A stretch of DNA of 64,000 nucleotides from Pseudoalteromonas ulvae UL12. GTDB lineage: Bacteria; Pseudomonadota; Gammaproteobacteria; Enterobacterales; Alteromonadaceae. How positions within the stretch are numbered: position 1 is the stretch's first letter; the number at the start of each line of letters is the position of its first letter. The position numbers and the translations under genes were made by a program. This document shows positions 27,377 to 35,652 of this stretch, in pieces. The stretch lies in the NCBI RefSeq assembly GCF_014925405.1, contig NZ_AQHJ01000033.1, positions 191,041 through 255,040 of the forward strand, read 5' to 3'. The notes beneath the pieces are model-generated. The model made no database searches, was not told the origin of the DNA, and saw only the letters and a list, made by a program, of their open reading frames with translations.

Positions 27377-29443
27377 ATGAAACAGCTTAATCCTATTTTA
27401 TTGACCCTTTTATCGGTGGGCTTATTGACCGCTTGTAACAGCTCACCGAGTAAATTCACAGCGCAAAAATCATATTTAAATAATAATACAACCTTGGTTA
27501 GCGCAGACGGCCAAGCAGATGAAGCGCAACTCTTAACCCAATCGAATCAAGTGAGTGAGTCGGATAAAAAAGCGGGTGAACTACAAGTTTTACCAGCATT
27601 GCGTGCAAATACTTTAGTGACAGGGCAAAATATTGAATTAGCCACTCAATTTAGCCGTTCTGAATTAGTCAGCCTAACAGCAGATGCACTTCCGATAACG
27701 GACTACCTTCATTATGTGCTTGGTGAAGTATTAAAGGTCAGTTATATCGTCGCTGACGATGTGACCGCCAGCAACCAAACCATTACACTGAACCTACAAG
27801 AAAAAATCAGTAAACAAAAGTTATTTGCTTTAAGCGAGCAATTATTACAAGAGCGTGGCATCACCGTACGTTTGGCCGACGATGTGTATTACATCCACCA
27901 AAGTGAAGGCGGTGCGGCAGGGCAAATAGTCTATGGCTATGGCAATCGTTATGACGATGTGCCGAATACCTCAAATGACATTATCCAACTTGCGCCGTTT
28001 AATAATGGTGTTCAGGCCTCTCTAGCAAATACAATTAAACAATTGACTAATGTCGATGTTCGCCAAGTGTTCGAGCAGCAAGCTATTATGATCCGAGGCA
28101 AACGAGCAGATGTTATTAAGGCGCTTGAGTTTATGCAGTTGATGGATCAACCGGTATTTAAAAATCGTTCAGTAGGCTTATTTCAAGCTGCGTATATTTC
28201 TGTTGATGAGTTGAGCAAGCAACTGTCAGAGTTGTTAAAACAGGAAGGTATTAGCGTTAGTATTCAAACCTCATCAGAGCAAGCGGTGACTATGGTGCCA
28301 ATTGAGCGCACCAATTCGTTAGTTTTTTTTACTAACAACCAACAACTACTCAGTAGAGTCGATTTTTGGGCGAAACAACTTGATAAACCGGCCGATGGTA
28401 ACCAGCAACAATATTTTATGTTTGTACCACAATTTGCCCGTGCCATTGATTTAGGGCAAAGCTTACAAGCTCTGCTAGGCCAAGGCGCAGGTTTATCAAA
28501 TAGTACGTCTGCAGAGCAACAAAATAGTGCCAGTAATAGCCCAGCGTCACAAACAAAAACACAAGCCAGCAATGTGAGTGTCAACAGCAATGATTTAAAA
28601 ATGGTGGTTGATGAGCGTTCAAACTCGCTAATTTTTTATACTTCTGGTGCTCGTTATCGTGACTTGTTACCTCTGATTAAACGCCTTGATTTAATGCCAA
28701 AACAAGTGGTGCTTGAAGTGATGATTGCAGAGGTAAGCTTAACGGATGTATTTCAGCAAGGGGTTGAGTTTGCATTGACCAATCAAGGAGCGAATAAAGT
28801 CGGTGGGTATAAGCTAGGGGTTGATAAAACCGGTTTAAGTTATATTTTAACTGGCACGATGGGTAATATTAATTTGAATTTGCTCGAAACCAATTCAAAT
28901 GTCAATGTACTCTCTCGACCTTCACTTGCAGTACGAGATGGCGTTAAAGCCTCGATTACCGTGGGTGATAGAATTCCCACCGTCGGTGAAATTGTGACCG
29001 ATCCCGTTAATGGATCACGTACATCGGTTGTTTATCTTAATACAGGTATTGAGTTACAAGTGACGCCAACGGTCAATGCGCGAGGTGCAGTTTTAATGGA
29101 AATAGCCCAAAAAATTAGTAATCAAGCCAGTGGCGGCTCAAGCCTTGAAGGTAATCCAACCTTATTTGAACGTTCAATTAGCACCGAAGTGATTGCAGGC
29201 AATGGGCAAACTATTATGTTAGGTGGGCTCATTAGCGAACGCAGCACAGAAAACGATCGCAGCGTACCGTTCTTTTCTAGTATTCCTATTTTAGGTAATT
29301 TATTTGATGGTACTGATAATAATAGCAGTAAAACAGAATTGGTTGTGTTAGTGACGCCACGAATAATCGAATCAACCAACGAGTGGCAGGCGGTATTTGG
29401 GCAATTTCAGCAAACTCTTTCTGATTTACAGATTGAAAAATAA
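27377..29443 (+). CDS. gspD: Type II secretion secretin, GspD-like, predicted lipoprotein
   Basis: 688 residues forming the outer-membrane channel. The start at 27377 gives a lipoprotein signal MKQLNPILLTLLSVGLLTAC with lipobox LTAC (Cys20) and has GGA six bases upstream; an earlier in-frame ATG at 27344 overlaps the previous stop (TAATG) and is the alternative. N0-N3 domains follow (LPITDYLHYVLGEVLKVSYI; SNSLVFFTNNQQLL), then a Ser/Gln-rich insert, and the secretin core (VNVLSRPSLAVRDGVKASI, GDRIPTVGE, GGLISERSTENDRSVPFFSS, PILGNLF, ELVVLVTPRIIES). A Cys-anchored secretin may not need a separate pilotin. Confidence 0.94.
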   Translation: MKQLNPILLTLLSVGLLTACNSSPSKFTAQKSYLNNNTTLVSADGQADEAQLLTQSNQVSESDKKAGELQVLPALRANTLVTGQNIELATQFSRSELVSLTADALPITDYLHYVLGEVLKVSYIVADDVTASNQTITLNLQEKISKQKLFALSEQLLQERGITVRLADDVYYIHQSEGGAAGQIVYGYGNRYDDVPNTSNDIIQLAPFNNGVQASLANTIKQLTNVDVRQVFEQQAIMIRGKRADVIKALEFMQLMDQPVFKNRSVGLFQAAYISVDELSKQLSELLKQEGISVSIQTSSEQAVTMVPIERTNSLVFFTNNQQLLSRVDFWAKQLDKPADGNQQQYFMFVPQFARAIDLGQSLQALLGQGAGLSNSTSAEQQNSASNSPASQTKTQASNVSVNSNDLKMVVDERSNSLIFYTSGARYRDLLPLIKRLDLMPKQVVLEVMIAEVSLTDVFQQGVEFALTNQGANKVGGYKLGVDKTGLSYILTGTMGNINLNLLETNSNVNVLSRPSLAVRDGVKASITVGDRIPTVGEIVTDPVNGSRTSVVYLNTGIELQVTPTVNARGAVLMEIAQKISNQASGGSSLEGNPTLFERSISTEVIAGNGQTIMLGGLISERSTENDRSVPFFSSIPILGNLFDGTDNNSSKTELVVLVTPRIIESTNEWQAVFGQFQQTLSDLQIEK

Positions 29444-29667
29444 GCAAAAAGCTTAACATTAAAATTAATAATAAGTATGCAGTGGAAAATTAGAAAAAAT
29501 GTTAATACTATAGGCTTAGATGTTAGCTAAATGTTTACATCTAATGGCGATTTTTAGGCGTATGTTAGCTTATAAGATATTTAATAGATAAGTGCTTAGC
29601 TTGTTTTTTTATGTTTTTTTTCAGTGTGTTAAGGTGTGTGTTGGTGTTTTTTATAATGCGCCAAATT

Positions 29668-29692
29668 GGGCTTGACAATGATTGACAAGCCC
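29668..29692. promoter_or_regulatory. 25-bp imperfect dyad, putative operator of the S-layer gene
   Basis: The arms are GGGCTTGaCAAT and ATTGaCAAGCCC around a central G; only one mismatch per arm breaks the symmetry. There is no T-run on either side, so it is unlikely to be a terminator. It lies 45 bases upstream of the -35 box of the predicted promoter. Confidence 0.6.
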
Positions 29693-29736
29693 CTGAAAAT
29701 AAACATAGAAATGTTGGTTTAACTCGATGTAAATGC

Positions 29737-29764
29737 TTGACAATATACAAGCTTTGATTAGACT
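29737..29764 (+). promoter_or_regulatory. Promoter of the S-layer gene
   Basis: A consensus -35 box TTGACA (29737-29742) and TAGACT (29759-29764) are 16 bases apart. Transcription would start near 29771, giving a leader of about 110 nt that begins almost directly with a stem-loop. Confidence 0.65.
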
Positions 29765-29775
29765 AACGATTGATT

Positions 29776-29816
29776 TGATCGGATGTCACTAAGGTGACGG
29801 CCTTAGTGCGAGATCA
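29776..29816 (+). promoter_or_regulatory. 5' leader stem-loop of the S-layer mRNA
   Basis: CACTAAGG (29787-29794) and CCTTAGTG (29801-29808) form a perfect 8-bp stem with loop TGACGG. TGATC and GATCA add an outer 5-bp stem. It would sit at the very 5' end of the predicted transcript, where such hairpins shield mRNA from decay. Confidence 0.65.
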
Positions 29817-29880
29817 TTTAAAACTAAAATGGAACAAAAATAATTGCGTTCCTGTTTCATGAAACTTTGGAGAATGGAAA

Positions 29881-31209
29881 ATGTTCAAGAAAACTCTATT
29901 AGCTTTAGCAGTAACTGCTGTTGCTGGTGCTGCTAACGCAGGTGTAATCACTGTAACTGGTGGTTCAAAAAATATCTCTATCGAAGGTAATGCCGCTGCA
30001 ACACTTGGTAATGGTTTAATTCAAGCTGCCGATTTTGGTGCTGTTACTCTAAACGTTGGTTCTGACTATATCGTTAACGATTTAGTTGTATTCACAGTGT
30101 CTGGTGCTACTTTCGATAAAACAGCAACACCTACAGCTGTTCCTACTGCTGGTGGTGCAACGTTTACTTTTGTTGACTTCTCTGATGACAACACTGTTCG
30201 TTTCCGTGTATCTACAGCTAATCATTTAGCTGCTAATGATATCACTTTTGCTGGTTATGTACTTAAGTCTGGTACTCCTGCAAACAATGGTTTAGTTAAA
30301 TTTGCTTCTAATGCAATTTCAGTTAACCCATTAATCGGTAACTACGATGCTTCTCCTGCCGTTGAAGCTGGTAAGTTCGTAAACCAAGTAACTTATGCTA
30401 TTACTAAGCTTGATGGTGAAGTTTCAACTTCTAAAGGCCGTGCTGAGTTTACAAACACAGGTTCAACTTTAAAAGATATTTTAACTCTTGGTTATACTGA
30501 TAATGCTACTGGTGGTGTTGATCCAATTACATTCACTAAAGAAACTCACGTAATCAAAGGTAACTTCTCTTACCTTGCGGATTATGATTTAGCTGCCAAC
30601 GGTGGTGATGCTGATGGTGTTGTTGAAGCTGCTGAATTAGCAAATGCTTTAACTATTACAGGTATGACTACTCCAACTTTAGCAGTGAACACAGCGCTAG
30701 ATACAATTACGATTTCTGACGCTGATATTCCATCAGCATCAACTACTGTTCAATTCAATGTAGTTGGTAATACAGCGAAAGGTTCTGTACTAGTTGCTCC
30801 ACAGTCTTTCACTGTTCAATCTACACCTGCAAGTGCAACTGTTCCTGCAGCTCAAGCAACTGTTTCAGCTGGTTCTTGGACTCTTGATGGTTCATCAGAT
30901 AACATCGAGTTAATGCCTTTCGGTTCTGAGTACGCTCAGTCTATCACTGTAGCTAATACTAGCTCTGTTGAAGGTGTTATCACTGTTACTCTTAAAGCAA
31001 ATGGTTCAACTTATGTTAAGACTTTAGATGCAGTAGCTACAGCTAACACTGTAACTAACATCAGTCTTGAAGTTGCTGCTTTTGCTGCTGCTTCAGGTAT
31101 CACTGGTAATGCACATGTAAATGTTGTTGTTAATGCTCCAGCTGCTAACATTGGTGTTAAAGGTGTTTACTACCATAAAGCATCTGCTGACCGCGTATTA
31201 ACTCACTAA
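29881..31209 (+). CDS. slr4: Slr4-like S-layer protein
   Basis: A 442-residue secreted protein with a signal peptide MFKKTLLALAVTAVAGAANA (cleavage before GVITV). The mature part has no Cys or Trp-rich regions apart from one SWTLDG, is rich in Ala, Thr, Val, Gly, Asn and Ser, and looks all-beta, with repeated short strands such as VNDLVVFTVSG and VEGVITVTLKANG. Residues 241-252 resemble an EF-hand loop (Asp243, Asp245, Gly246, Val248, Glu252). This profile, size and start match the Slr4 S-layer family described in Pseudoalteromonas tunicata. Codons are strongly biased to a few (GGT, GCT, GTT, ACT), as in very highly expressed genes. GGAG lies 8 bases upstream. It directly follows the secretion operon, has its own promoter and terminator, and is the likely main substrate. 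Confidence 0.85.
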   Translation: MFKKTLLALAVTAVAGAANAGVITVTGGSKNISIEGNAAATLGNGLIQAADFGAVTLNVGSDYIVNDLVVFTVSGATFDKTATPTAVPTAGGATFTFVDFSDDNTVRFRVSTANHLAANDITFAGYVLKSGTPANNGLVKFASNAISVNPLIGNYDASPAVEAGKFVNQVTYAITKLDGEVSTSKGRAEFTNTGSTLKDILTLGYTDNATGGVDPITFTKETHVIKGNFSYLADYDLAANGGDADGVVEAAELANALTITGMTTPTLAVNTALDTITISDADIPSASTTVQFNVVGNTAKGSVLVAPQSFTVQSTPASATVPAAQATVSAGSWTLDGSSDNIELMPFGSEYAQSITVANTSSVEGVITVTLKANGSTYVKTLDAVATANTVTNISLEVAAFAAASGITGNAHVNVVVNAPAANIGVKGVYYHKASADRVLTH

Positions 31210-31247
31210 TACTGAGTTTTCACCAATAAATCAGTGTGATTTATGAT

Positions 31248-31276
31248 TAAAAGCGAGCTTAGGCTCGCTTTTTTAT
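31248..31276 (+). terminator. Rho-independent terminator of the S-layer gene
   Basis: AAAAGCGAGC, loop TTAG, GCTCGCTTTTTT: a strong GC stem followed by a T-run, about 40 bases after the stop. Confidence 0.92.
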
Positions 31277-31438
31277 TGCGTGCTACTTAGTGTGGCGAGT
31301 GCTTCTCTACAGTTTGATGTTTTTTACTTGCCTTCCTGCTTGATTCAATACTTTGCTGGTATCCTCATTAGTTACACGCTAGCGCCTAGTCGGTGAGTTT
31401 GCTATGATTGCGCATCGAATTTGAATGTTGAGTGCGCC

Positions 31439-32530
31439 GTGAACTACCCAATCAATAAACCTTTTTTGCCTAACTTTGCTGCTTATCAAGCGCAGCTTGA
31501 ATCTATTTATCAGCGCAATTGGTTAACCAATAATGGGCCATGTGTTCAAGCGCTTGAGCAACAGTTAACTGACTATTTAGGGGTTGAGTACTTATTGTTG
31601 GTTAGTAATGGCACTGTGGCATTGCAGTTGGCTTATGCTGCACTTGGCATTCAGGGAGCTGTATTGACTACGCCCTTTTCATTTGCCGCCACGGCCAGTA
31701 CGTTATGCTGGGAAAAGTTAACCCCGCAATTCATTGATATTGATGCATCCACCTACAACCTTGATGTGAGTTTAATAACGGCAGAACAAGCTGCAAAGGC
31801 CAGTGCTATTTTAGGGGTGCATGTATTTGGTAACCCCTGTGATGTCATCGCCATTGATGAGTTTGCGGAGCAAAATCAACTGAAAGTGATTTATGATGCA
31901 GCCCATGCTTTTGCAAGCCCTGTAGGCGATAAAAGTGCGCTGTGTTTTGGTGATGCTGCAACACTCAGTTTGCATGCCACTAAACTGTTTCATAGCGTTG
32001 AAGGCGGGGCGATTATTTTTAAAGATAAAGCCACTTACCTTAAAGCTAAGCAAATGGTTAACTTTGGCTTTGATGCTGAGCAGTTTCCAGAGTATGTTGG
32101 TATTAATGCGAAAATGAGTGAGGTGCACGCGGCAATGGGTTTGTGCGTACTTAATGAGTTTGAGCAAGTATTAACTCATCGTCAAACCTTAGTGCAAGAA
32201 TATCAGCGGTTATTATCGGGTGTGGTTCAGCTGCAACAGTGGCATGCTGATGGGCTGAACAATGGCGCCTACATGCCTGTTGTATTGCCATCGGAGATGG
32301 AGTTACAGCGTGTTAGTGCCACTTTGCTTGAACGAGGGATTCAAACACGCCGTTATTTTTATCCGAGCTTGTCGCAAGTACCTGCATATGGTCAATGCGG
32401 AGTAACCCCTGTTGCAAATGATATTAGTAAGCGCATTTTGTGTTTGCCGCTTTATACCGATTTAACGCTGGATGGCGTGCGTGAAATATGCGATGCCTTA
32501 ACGACGATTTTAGCTGAAGGAAATCGTTAA
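31439..32530 (+). CDS. DegT/DnrJ-family sugar aminotransferase (VioA/WecE-like)
   Basis: A 363-residue PLP enzyme that aminates a 4-keto-6-deoxy sugar nucleotide. It has the family's NGPCVQALEQQLTDYLGV, SNGTVALQLAY, the DAAHAF box and the PLP lysine in SLHATKLFHSVEGGAII. The LHATK...EGGA form is nearer to VioA/Qui4N aminotransferases than to E. coli WecE, so the product may be dTDP-Qui4N or dTDP-Fuc4N. The dTDP-sugar supply genes rmlB and rmlA lie downstream. An in-frame TTG at 31421 is an alternative start. The stop overlaps the acyltransferase ATG. Confidence 0.88.
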   Translation: MNYPINKPFLPNFAAYQAQLESIYQRNWLTNNGPCVQALEQQLTDYLGVEYLLLVSNGTVALQLAYAALGIQGAVLTTPFSFAATASTLCWEKLTPQFIDIDASTYNLDVSLITAEQAAKASAILGVHVFGNPCDVIAIDEFAEQNQLKVIYDAAHAFASPVGDKSALCFGDAATLSLHATKLFHSVEGGAIIFKDKATYLKAKQMVNFGFDAEQFPEYVGINAKMSEVHAAMGLCVLNEFEQVLTHRQTLVQEYQRLLSGVVQLQQWHADGLNNGAYMPVVLPSEMELQRVSATLLERGIQTRRYFYPSLSQVPAYGQCGVTPVANDISKRILCLPLYTDLTLDGVREICDALTTILAEGNR

Positions 32531-33096
32531 TGGCGATTTATTCTGTCGAAGAATTACGTGCGCTTGGATTTGCTAGTATCGGTGAGGATGTGCGGGTGTC
32601 CCGTTTAGCTTCTATTTATGGTGCTTCGCGGATTCATTTAGGTGATCATGTGCGTATTGATGACTTTTGTGTATTGTCGGCAGGTGCGGGGGGGATCAAG
32701 ATTGGCTCGTATGTTCATATTGCTGTTTATACATGCTTAATTGGTGCGGGTCATATTGGTATTGCTGATTTTGCTAATATCTCGTCACGGGTGTCGATTT
32801 ACTCGAGCAGTGATGATTATTCCGGTGAGTACATGACCAATCCAATGGTGAGTGCTGAATTTACTGGTGTTGAGCATGCGGACGTTGAAATCGCTGAGCA
32901 TGTGATTATTGGCAGTGGCTCAGTAGTATTGCCTGGGGTTAAATTAGGGTTGGGTGTTGCTGTTGGTGCGCTAAGCTTGGTTAATCGCAGTGTTGAACCA
33001 TGGCAAATTGTTGCAGGACAGCCTGCTAAATTTATTAAACACCGGAAAAATGATTTATTAATGCTCGCAGATGCGTTTTTACAGCAATCGCGTTAA
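32530..33096 (+). CDS. Left-handed beta-helix acyltransferase (sugar N- or O-acetyltransferase)
   Basis: A 188-residue hexapeptide-repeat protein (IHLGDHVRIDDFCVLSAGAG, IGSYVHIAVYTCLIGAG, AEHVIIGSGSVVLPGVKLGL, closing PWQIVAGQPAKFIKHR), the fold of acetyl-CoA-dependent transferases. Overlapping the aminotransferase gene by one base, it probably acetylates the newly made 4-amino-4,6-dideoxyhexose, replacing the WecD step of the enterobacterial common antigen pathway. O-acetylation of the glycan is the alternative. Confidence 0.85.
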   Translation: MAIYSVEELRALGFASIGEDVRVSRLASIYGASRIHLGDHVRIDDFCVLSAGAGGIKIGSYVHIAVYTCLIGAGHIGIADFANISSRVSIYSSSDDYSGEYMTNPMVSAEFTGVEHADVEIAEHVIIGSGSVVLPGVKLGLGVAVGALSLVNRSVEPWQIVAGQPAKFIKHRKNDLLMLADAFLQQSR

Positions 33097-33178
33097 GTTT
33101 TAATAACTACTTGCTTATAAGCACTTATTTATAACCCTTACCAGCGCTGGAATGCGCTGTTTAACTAAATTAGTATCT

Positions 33179-34231
33179 ATGATTATTCATGTTTTTGCTG
33201 ATACGCCCCATCACTTTGAACCGATGAGGCGTTTTTTTTCAGAGCGTTGTAGCATCAATGCTGAACAACAATTTTGGGTTAAATCCCCCACTAAAGAAAG
33301 TAAATTGGCCGAACACTTTACGGTTTATGCTAATAACACTGAGTTATTTCAGCTGTTGAGTTTATTGCCAGCTGATGCCCAAATTGTATTTCATGGCTTG
33401 TTTGATATGCACATTTGGCGCAAGTTGCTGGTCAATCCAATTGTTAAGCGCAGCTCCTGTGTGATTTGGGGGGCCGAATTGTACCGACATGGGAAAGCAG
33501 ATCGAAATTGGAAAGAGTGGTTAGTTCATGGCTTGCACATATTACTCATGCGCCGTTTGGCTGGTGTGTACACGTTGACACCAGGTGATGCTGATCTAGT
33601 GAGTAAGCTTTTAAAACGCAGCGATGCAAATGTACTCCCTTACCCGCTCATTGGCGTAGAAGCGACCAGTTCATTGCCTCGTAAAAACAGCGATCCGATA
33701 AAAATACTGGTCGGCAATTCTGCTTCAGCTAGTAATAATCACGCTCTGGCTTTTGAGCAAATAAAGCATTTAGGTAATGAGAATATTGAAGTGATTGTAC
33801 CCCTAAACTATGCAGGAACCCAGCAATATATTGAAGAAATAATCTCGCTAGGAACGCAGCTCTTTGCTGATAGATTTAAGCCTATCACACACATGCTACC
33901 TAAATCTGAGTATGATCAGTTATTAAATGATGTCTCTTGTACCGTCTTTGCTCAAGATAGGCAGCAAGGTTTGTATGTTGCCTATGCGATGCTCTTAATG
34001 GGCAAGCCGATGTTTTTGATGGATAATACGACTAGCTACTCTAATCTACAGTCTTTAGGGTTTGAGGTGTTTGCATCACAAAGTTTATCAGAGTATCAAT
34101 TTAATCAACTCGATGTGTTGACTGCACAGATAAATAGTCAAAATCAACGATTGATGCAACAGCATTTTACTGAGCAAGCATTGGCGCCAAAGTGGAGCGA
34201 TATGCTCAATCAATTGCTGGGAAGCAAATAA
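33179..34231 (+). CDS. wecF: WecF-like 4-acetamido-4,6-dideoxyhexosyltransferase (GT56)
   Basis: A 350-residue GT-B-like enzyme. It has the WecF pattern throughout: MIIHVFADTPHHFEPMRRFF, FHGLFDMHIWRKLL, VIWGAELYRHG, KILVGNSASASNNH, EVIVPLNYAGTQQYIEEI, FAQDRQQGLYVAYAMLLMG. In E. coli WecF adds Fuc4NAc to lipid II of enterobacterial common antigen. Here the dTDP-amino-sugar genes beside it fit that donor. The frame is open nine codons further upstream; ATG 33179 matches the family start. It overlaps the flippase gene as TAATG. Confidence 0.85.
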   Translation: MIIHVFADTPHHFEPMRRFFSERCSINAEQQFWVKSPTKESKLAEHFTVYANNTELFQLLSLLPADAQIVFHGLFDMHIWRKLLVNPIVKRSSCVIWGAELYRHGKADRNWKEWLVHGLHILLMRRLAGVYTLTPGDADLVSKLLKRSDANVLPYPLIGVEATSSLPRKNSDPIKILVGNSASASNNHALAFEQIKHLGNENIEVIVPLNYAGTQQYIEEIISLGTQLFADRFKPITHMLPKSEYDQLLNDVSCTVFAQDRQQGLYVAYAMLLMGKPMFLMDNTTSYSNLQSLGFEVFASQSLSEYQFNQLDVLTAQINSQNQRLMQQHFTEQALAPKWSDMLNQLLGSK

Positions 34232-35652
34232 TGTTGATAGTAAAGTCTGCATTGTCAGGATTGTCGTGGACGGCTAGTGCGACCTTGATTAAAGGCGGCT
34301 TGCAGCTTGCGCAGTTAATTATTCTTGCGCGGGTGTTAACTCCTATAGAACTGGGCTTATTAGCGATAATTAATCTGGTCGTTGGTTTTGCACAAATTTT
34401 TGGTGATGCAGGGATATCCAATGCGCTAATTTTTCATAAAGATTTAGAAAAACGACAACTCAATCAATTGTATGTAATTAATGTTTTGTTAGGGGTGTGC
34501 GTCTCTTTATTCGTTGTTTTATTGGCGTACCCGATAGAGCTATTCTTTGCAATGGATGGCTTAAGCTTCTTGTTAATGATGTTATCACCGATATTTTTAA
34601 TCCGCAGCTTGGCGCAGCAACAAATGGCCTTATTGCAGCAACAAATGCAATTTAATCAAATCGCTAAAGTAGAAGTGCTGGCTGCTGTGAGTAGCTTTAT
34701 TTTATTGGTTGTGTTGCTTGAATTTGATGTGCGTTTAGAGGCTGTGATTTGGTCTCAATTAGCCGGTGCATGTATGATTTCAGCCATGCTGTTTTGTCTT
34801 TATGCTCAATTACGTCCTTCATATACTCGATTAAACATGCATGAAATCATTGAACCGGTCAGGTATGGCTTATACCAAAGTGGTGAGAGTTTAATTAATT
34901 TCCTAAGTGCACAATTTGATCAGCTATTGATCGGTAAGATACTCGGGGCTGAAGTGTTGGGTGTGTATGCTTATATCAAAGCGTTAGTGTTTAGGCCTGC
35001 ATTGCAATTGATCAATCCGATAGTCAATAAAGTCGCTTTTCCCTTGATGGTTAACTTTAAATCGAGTCATGATTTAAAAGATATTTATTGTAATATTATC
35101 GCGCTTCTGAGTTTAATTAATGTGCCTTTATATTTAACAATTGCTTATTTTCCTGAGCCAGTCCTGTTGTTTGCATTCGGTGAAGACTGGGTAAAGCAAG
35201 CCGAGTTATTACGTTGGTTAGCTTTGTATATGCTGATCATTTCGGTCATGAATCCGATAGGTGTATTGCTGAGATCGACTGGTGAAGTCAAAAGAGGGTT
35301 TTGGTGGAATATGTTTGTCACTGTTGTGAGACCAATAGCGATTTTTGCATCAATTTCATTTGGCATTGTGACGTTAGTGCAGGTATTGGTGGTGACTCAA
35401 GTGTTATTTTTCTGCCTGCATTACATAGTGTTAATCCGCCCCATTATTTCACTTTCGTTTATCCGTTTTATATCTGTTGTAATGCCGCCAGTGATAACTT
35501 ACACAATAGCTCTATTTTTGACATTGTTACTCGGCGAATATTTTAACTTACTCGATACTGTTTGGGTTTTAATGGTGATCGCATTTTTTTACTGTGTTGC
35601 GAGTTCGCCTATTTTATTTAGAATTTTTAAGTTTATAAGGAAGTCTTACTAA
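34231..35652 (+). CDS. Wzx-type polysaccharide flippase (MATE/PST superfamily)
   Basis: A 473-residue membrane protein with about 12-14 helices and the PST/Wzx pattern SWTASATLIKGGLQLAQLII, ARVLTPIELGLLAIIN and later YGLYQSGESLINFLSAQFDQ plus LLIGKILGAEVLGVYAYIK. It would flip undecaprenyl-PP-linked repeat units to the periplasm. ATG 34231 overlaps the wecF stop and replaces a longer open frame. It is followed by an asparagine-synthetase-like gene with a one-base overlap. Confidence 0.9.
   Translation: MLIVKSALSGLSWTASATLIKGGLQLAQLIILARVLTPIELGLLAIINLVVGFAQIFGDAGISNALIFHKDLEKRQLNQLYVINVLLGVCVSLFVVLLAYPIELFFAMDGLSFLLMMLSPIFLIRSLAQQQMALLQQQMQFNQIAKVEVLAAVSSFILLVVLLEFDVRLEAVIWSQLAGACMISAMLFCLYAQLRPSYTRLNMHEIIEPVRYGLYQSGESLINFLSAQFDQLLIGKILGAEVLGVYAYIKALVFRPALQLINPIVNKVAFPLMVNFKSSHDLKDIYCNIIALLSLINVPLYLTIAYFPEPVLLFAFGEDWVKQAELLRWLALYMLIISVMNPIGVLLRSTGEVKRGFWWNMFVTVVRPIAIFASISFGIVTLVQVLVVTQVLFFCLHYIVLIRPIISLSFIRFISVVMPPVITYTIALFLTLLLGEYFNLLDTVWVLMVIAFFYCVASSPILFRIFKFIRKSY

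Larger units (their letters stand above)
29444..29880 (+). other. Long upstream regulatory region of the S-layer gene
   Basis: A 437-base AT-rich region without a gene. It holds a possible upstream -10 box (TATAAT 29652-29657), a 25-bp imperfect dyad (29668-29692), a good promoter (29737-29764) and a leader hairpin (29776-29816). TTGACAA occurs three times (29672, 29682 and 29737). The first 200 bases show nothing clear, including no terminator for gspD. Confidence 0.6.
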
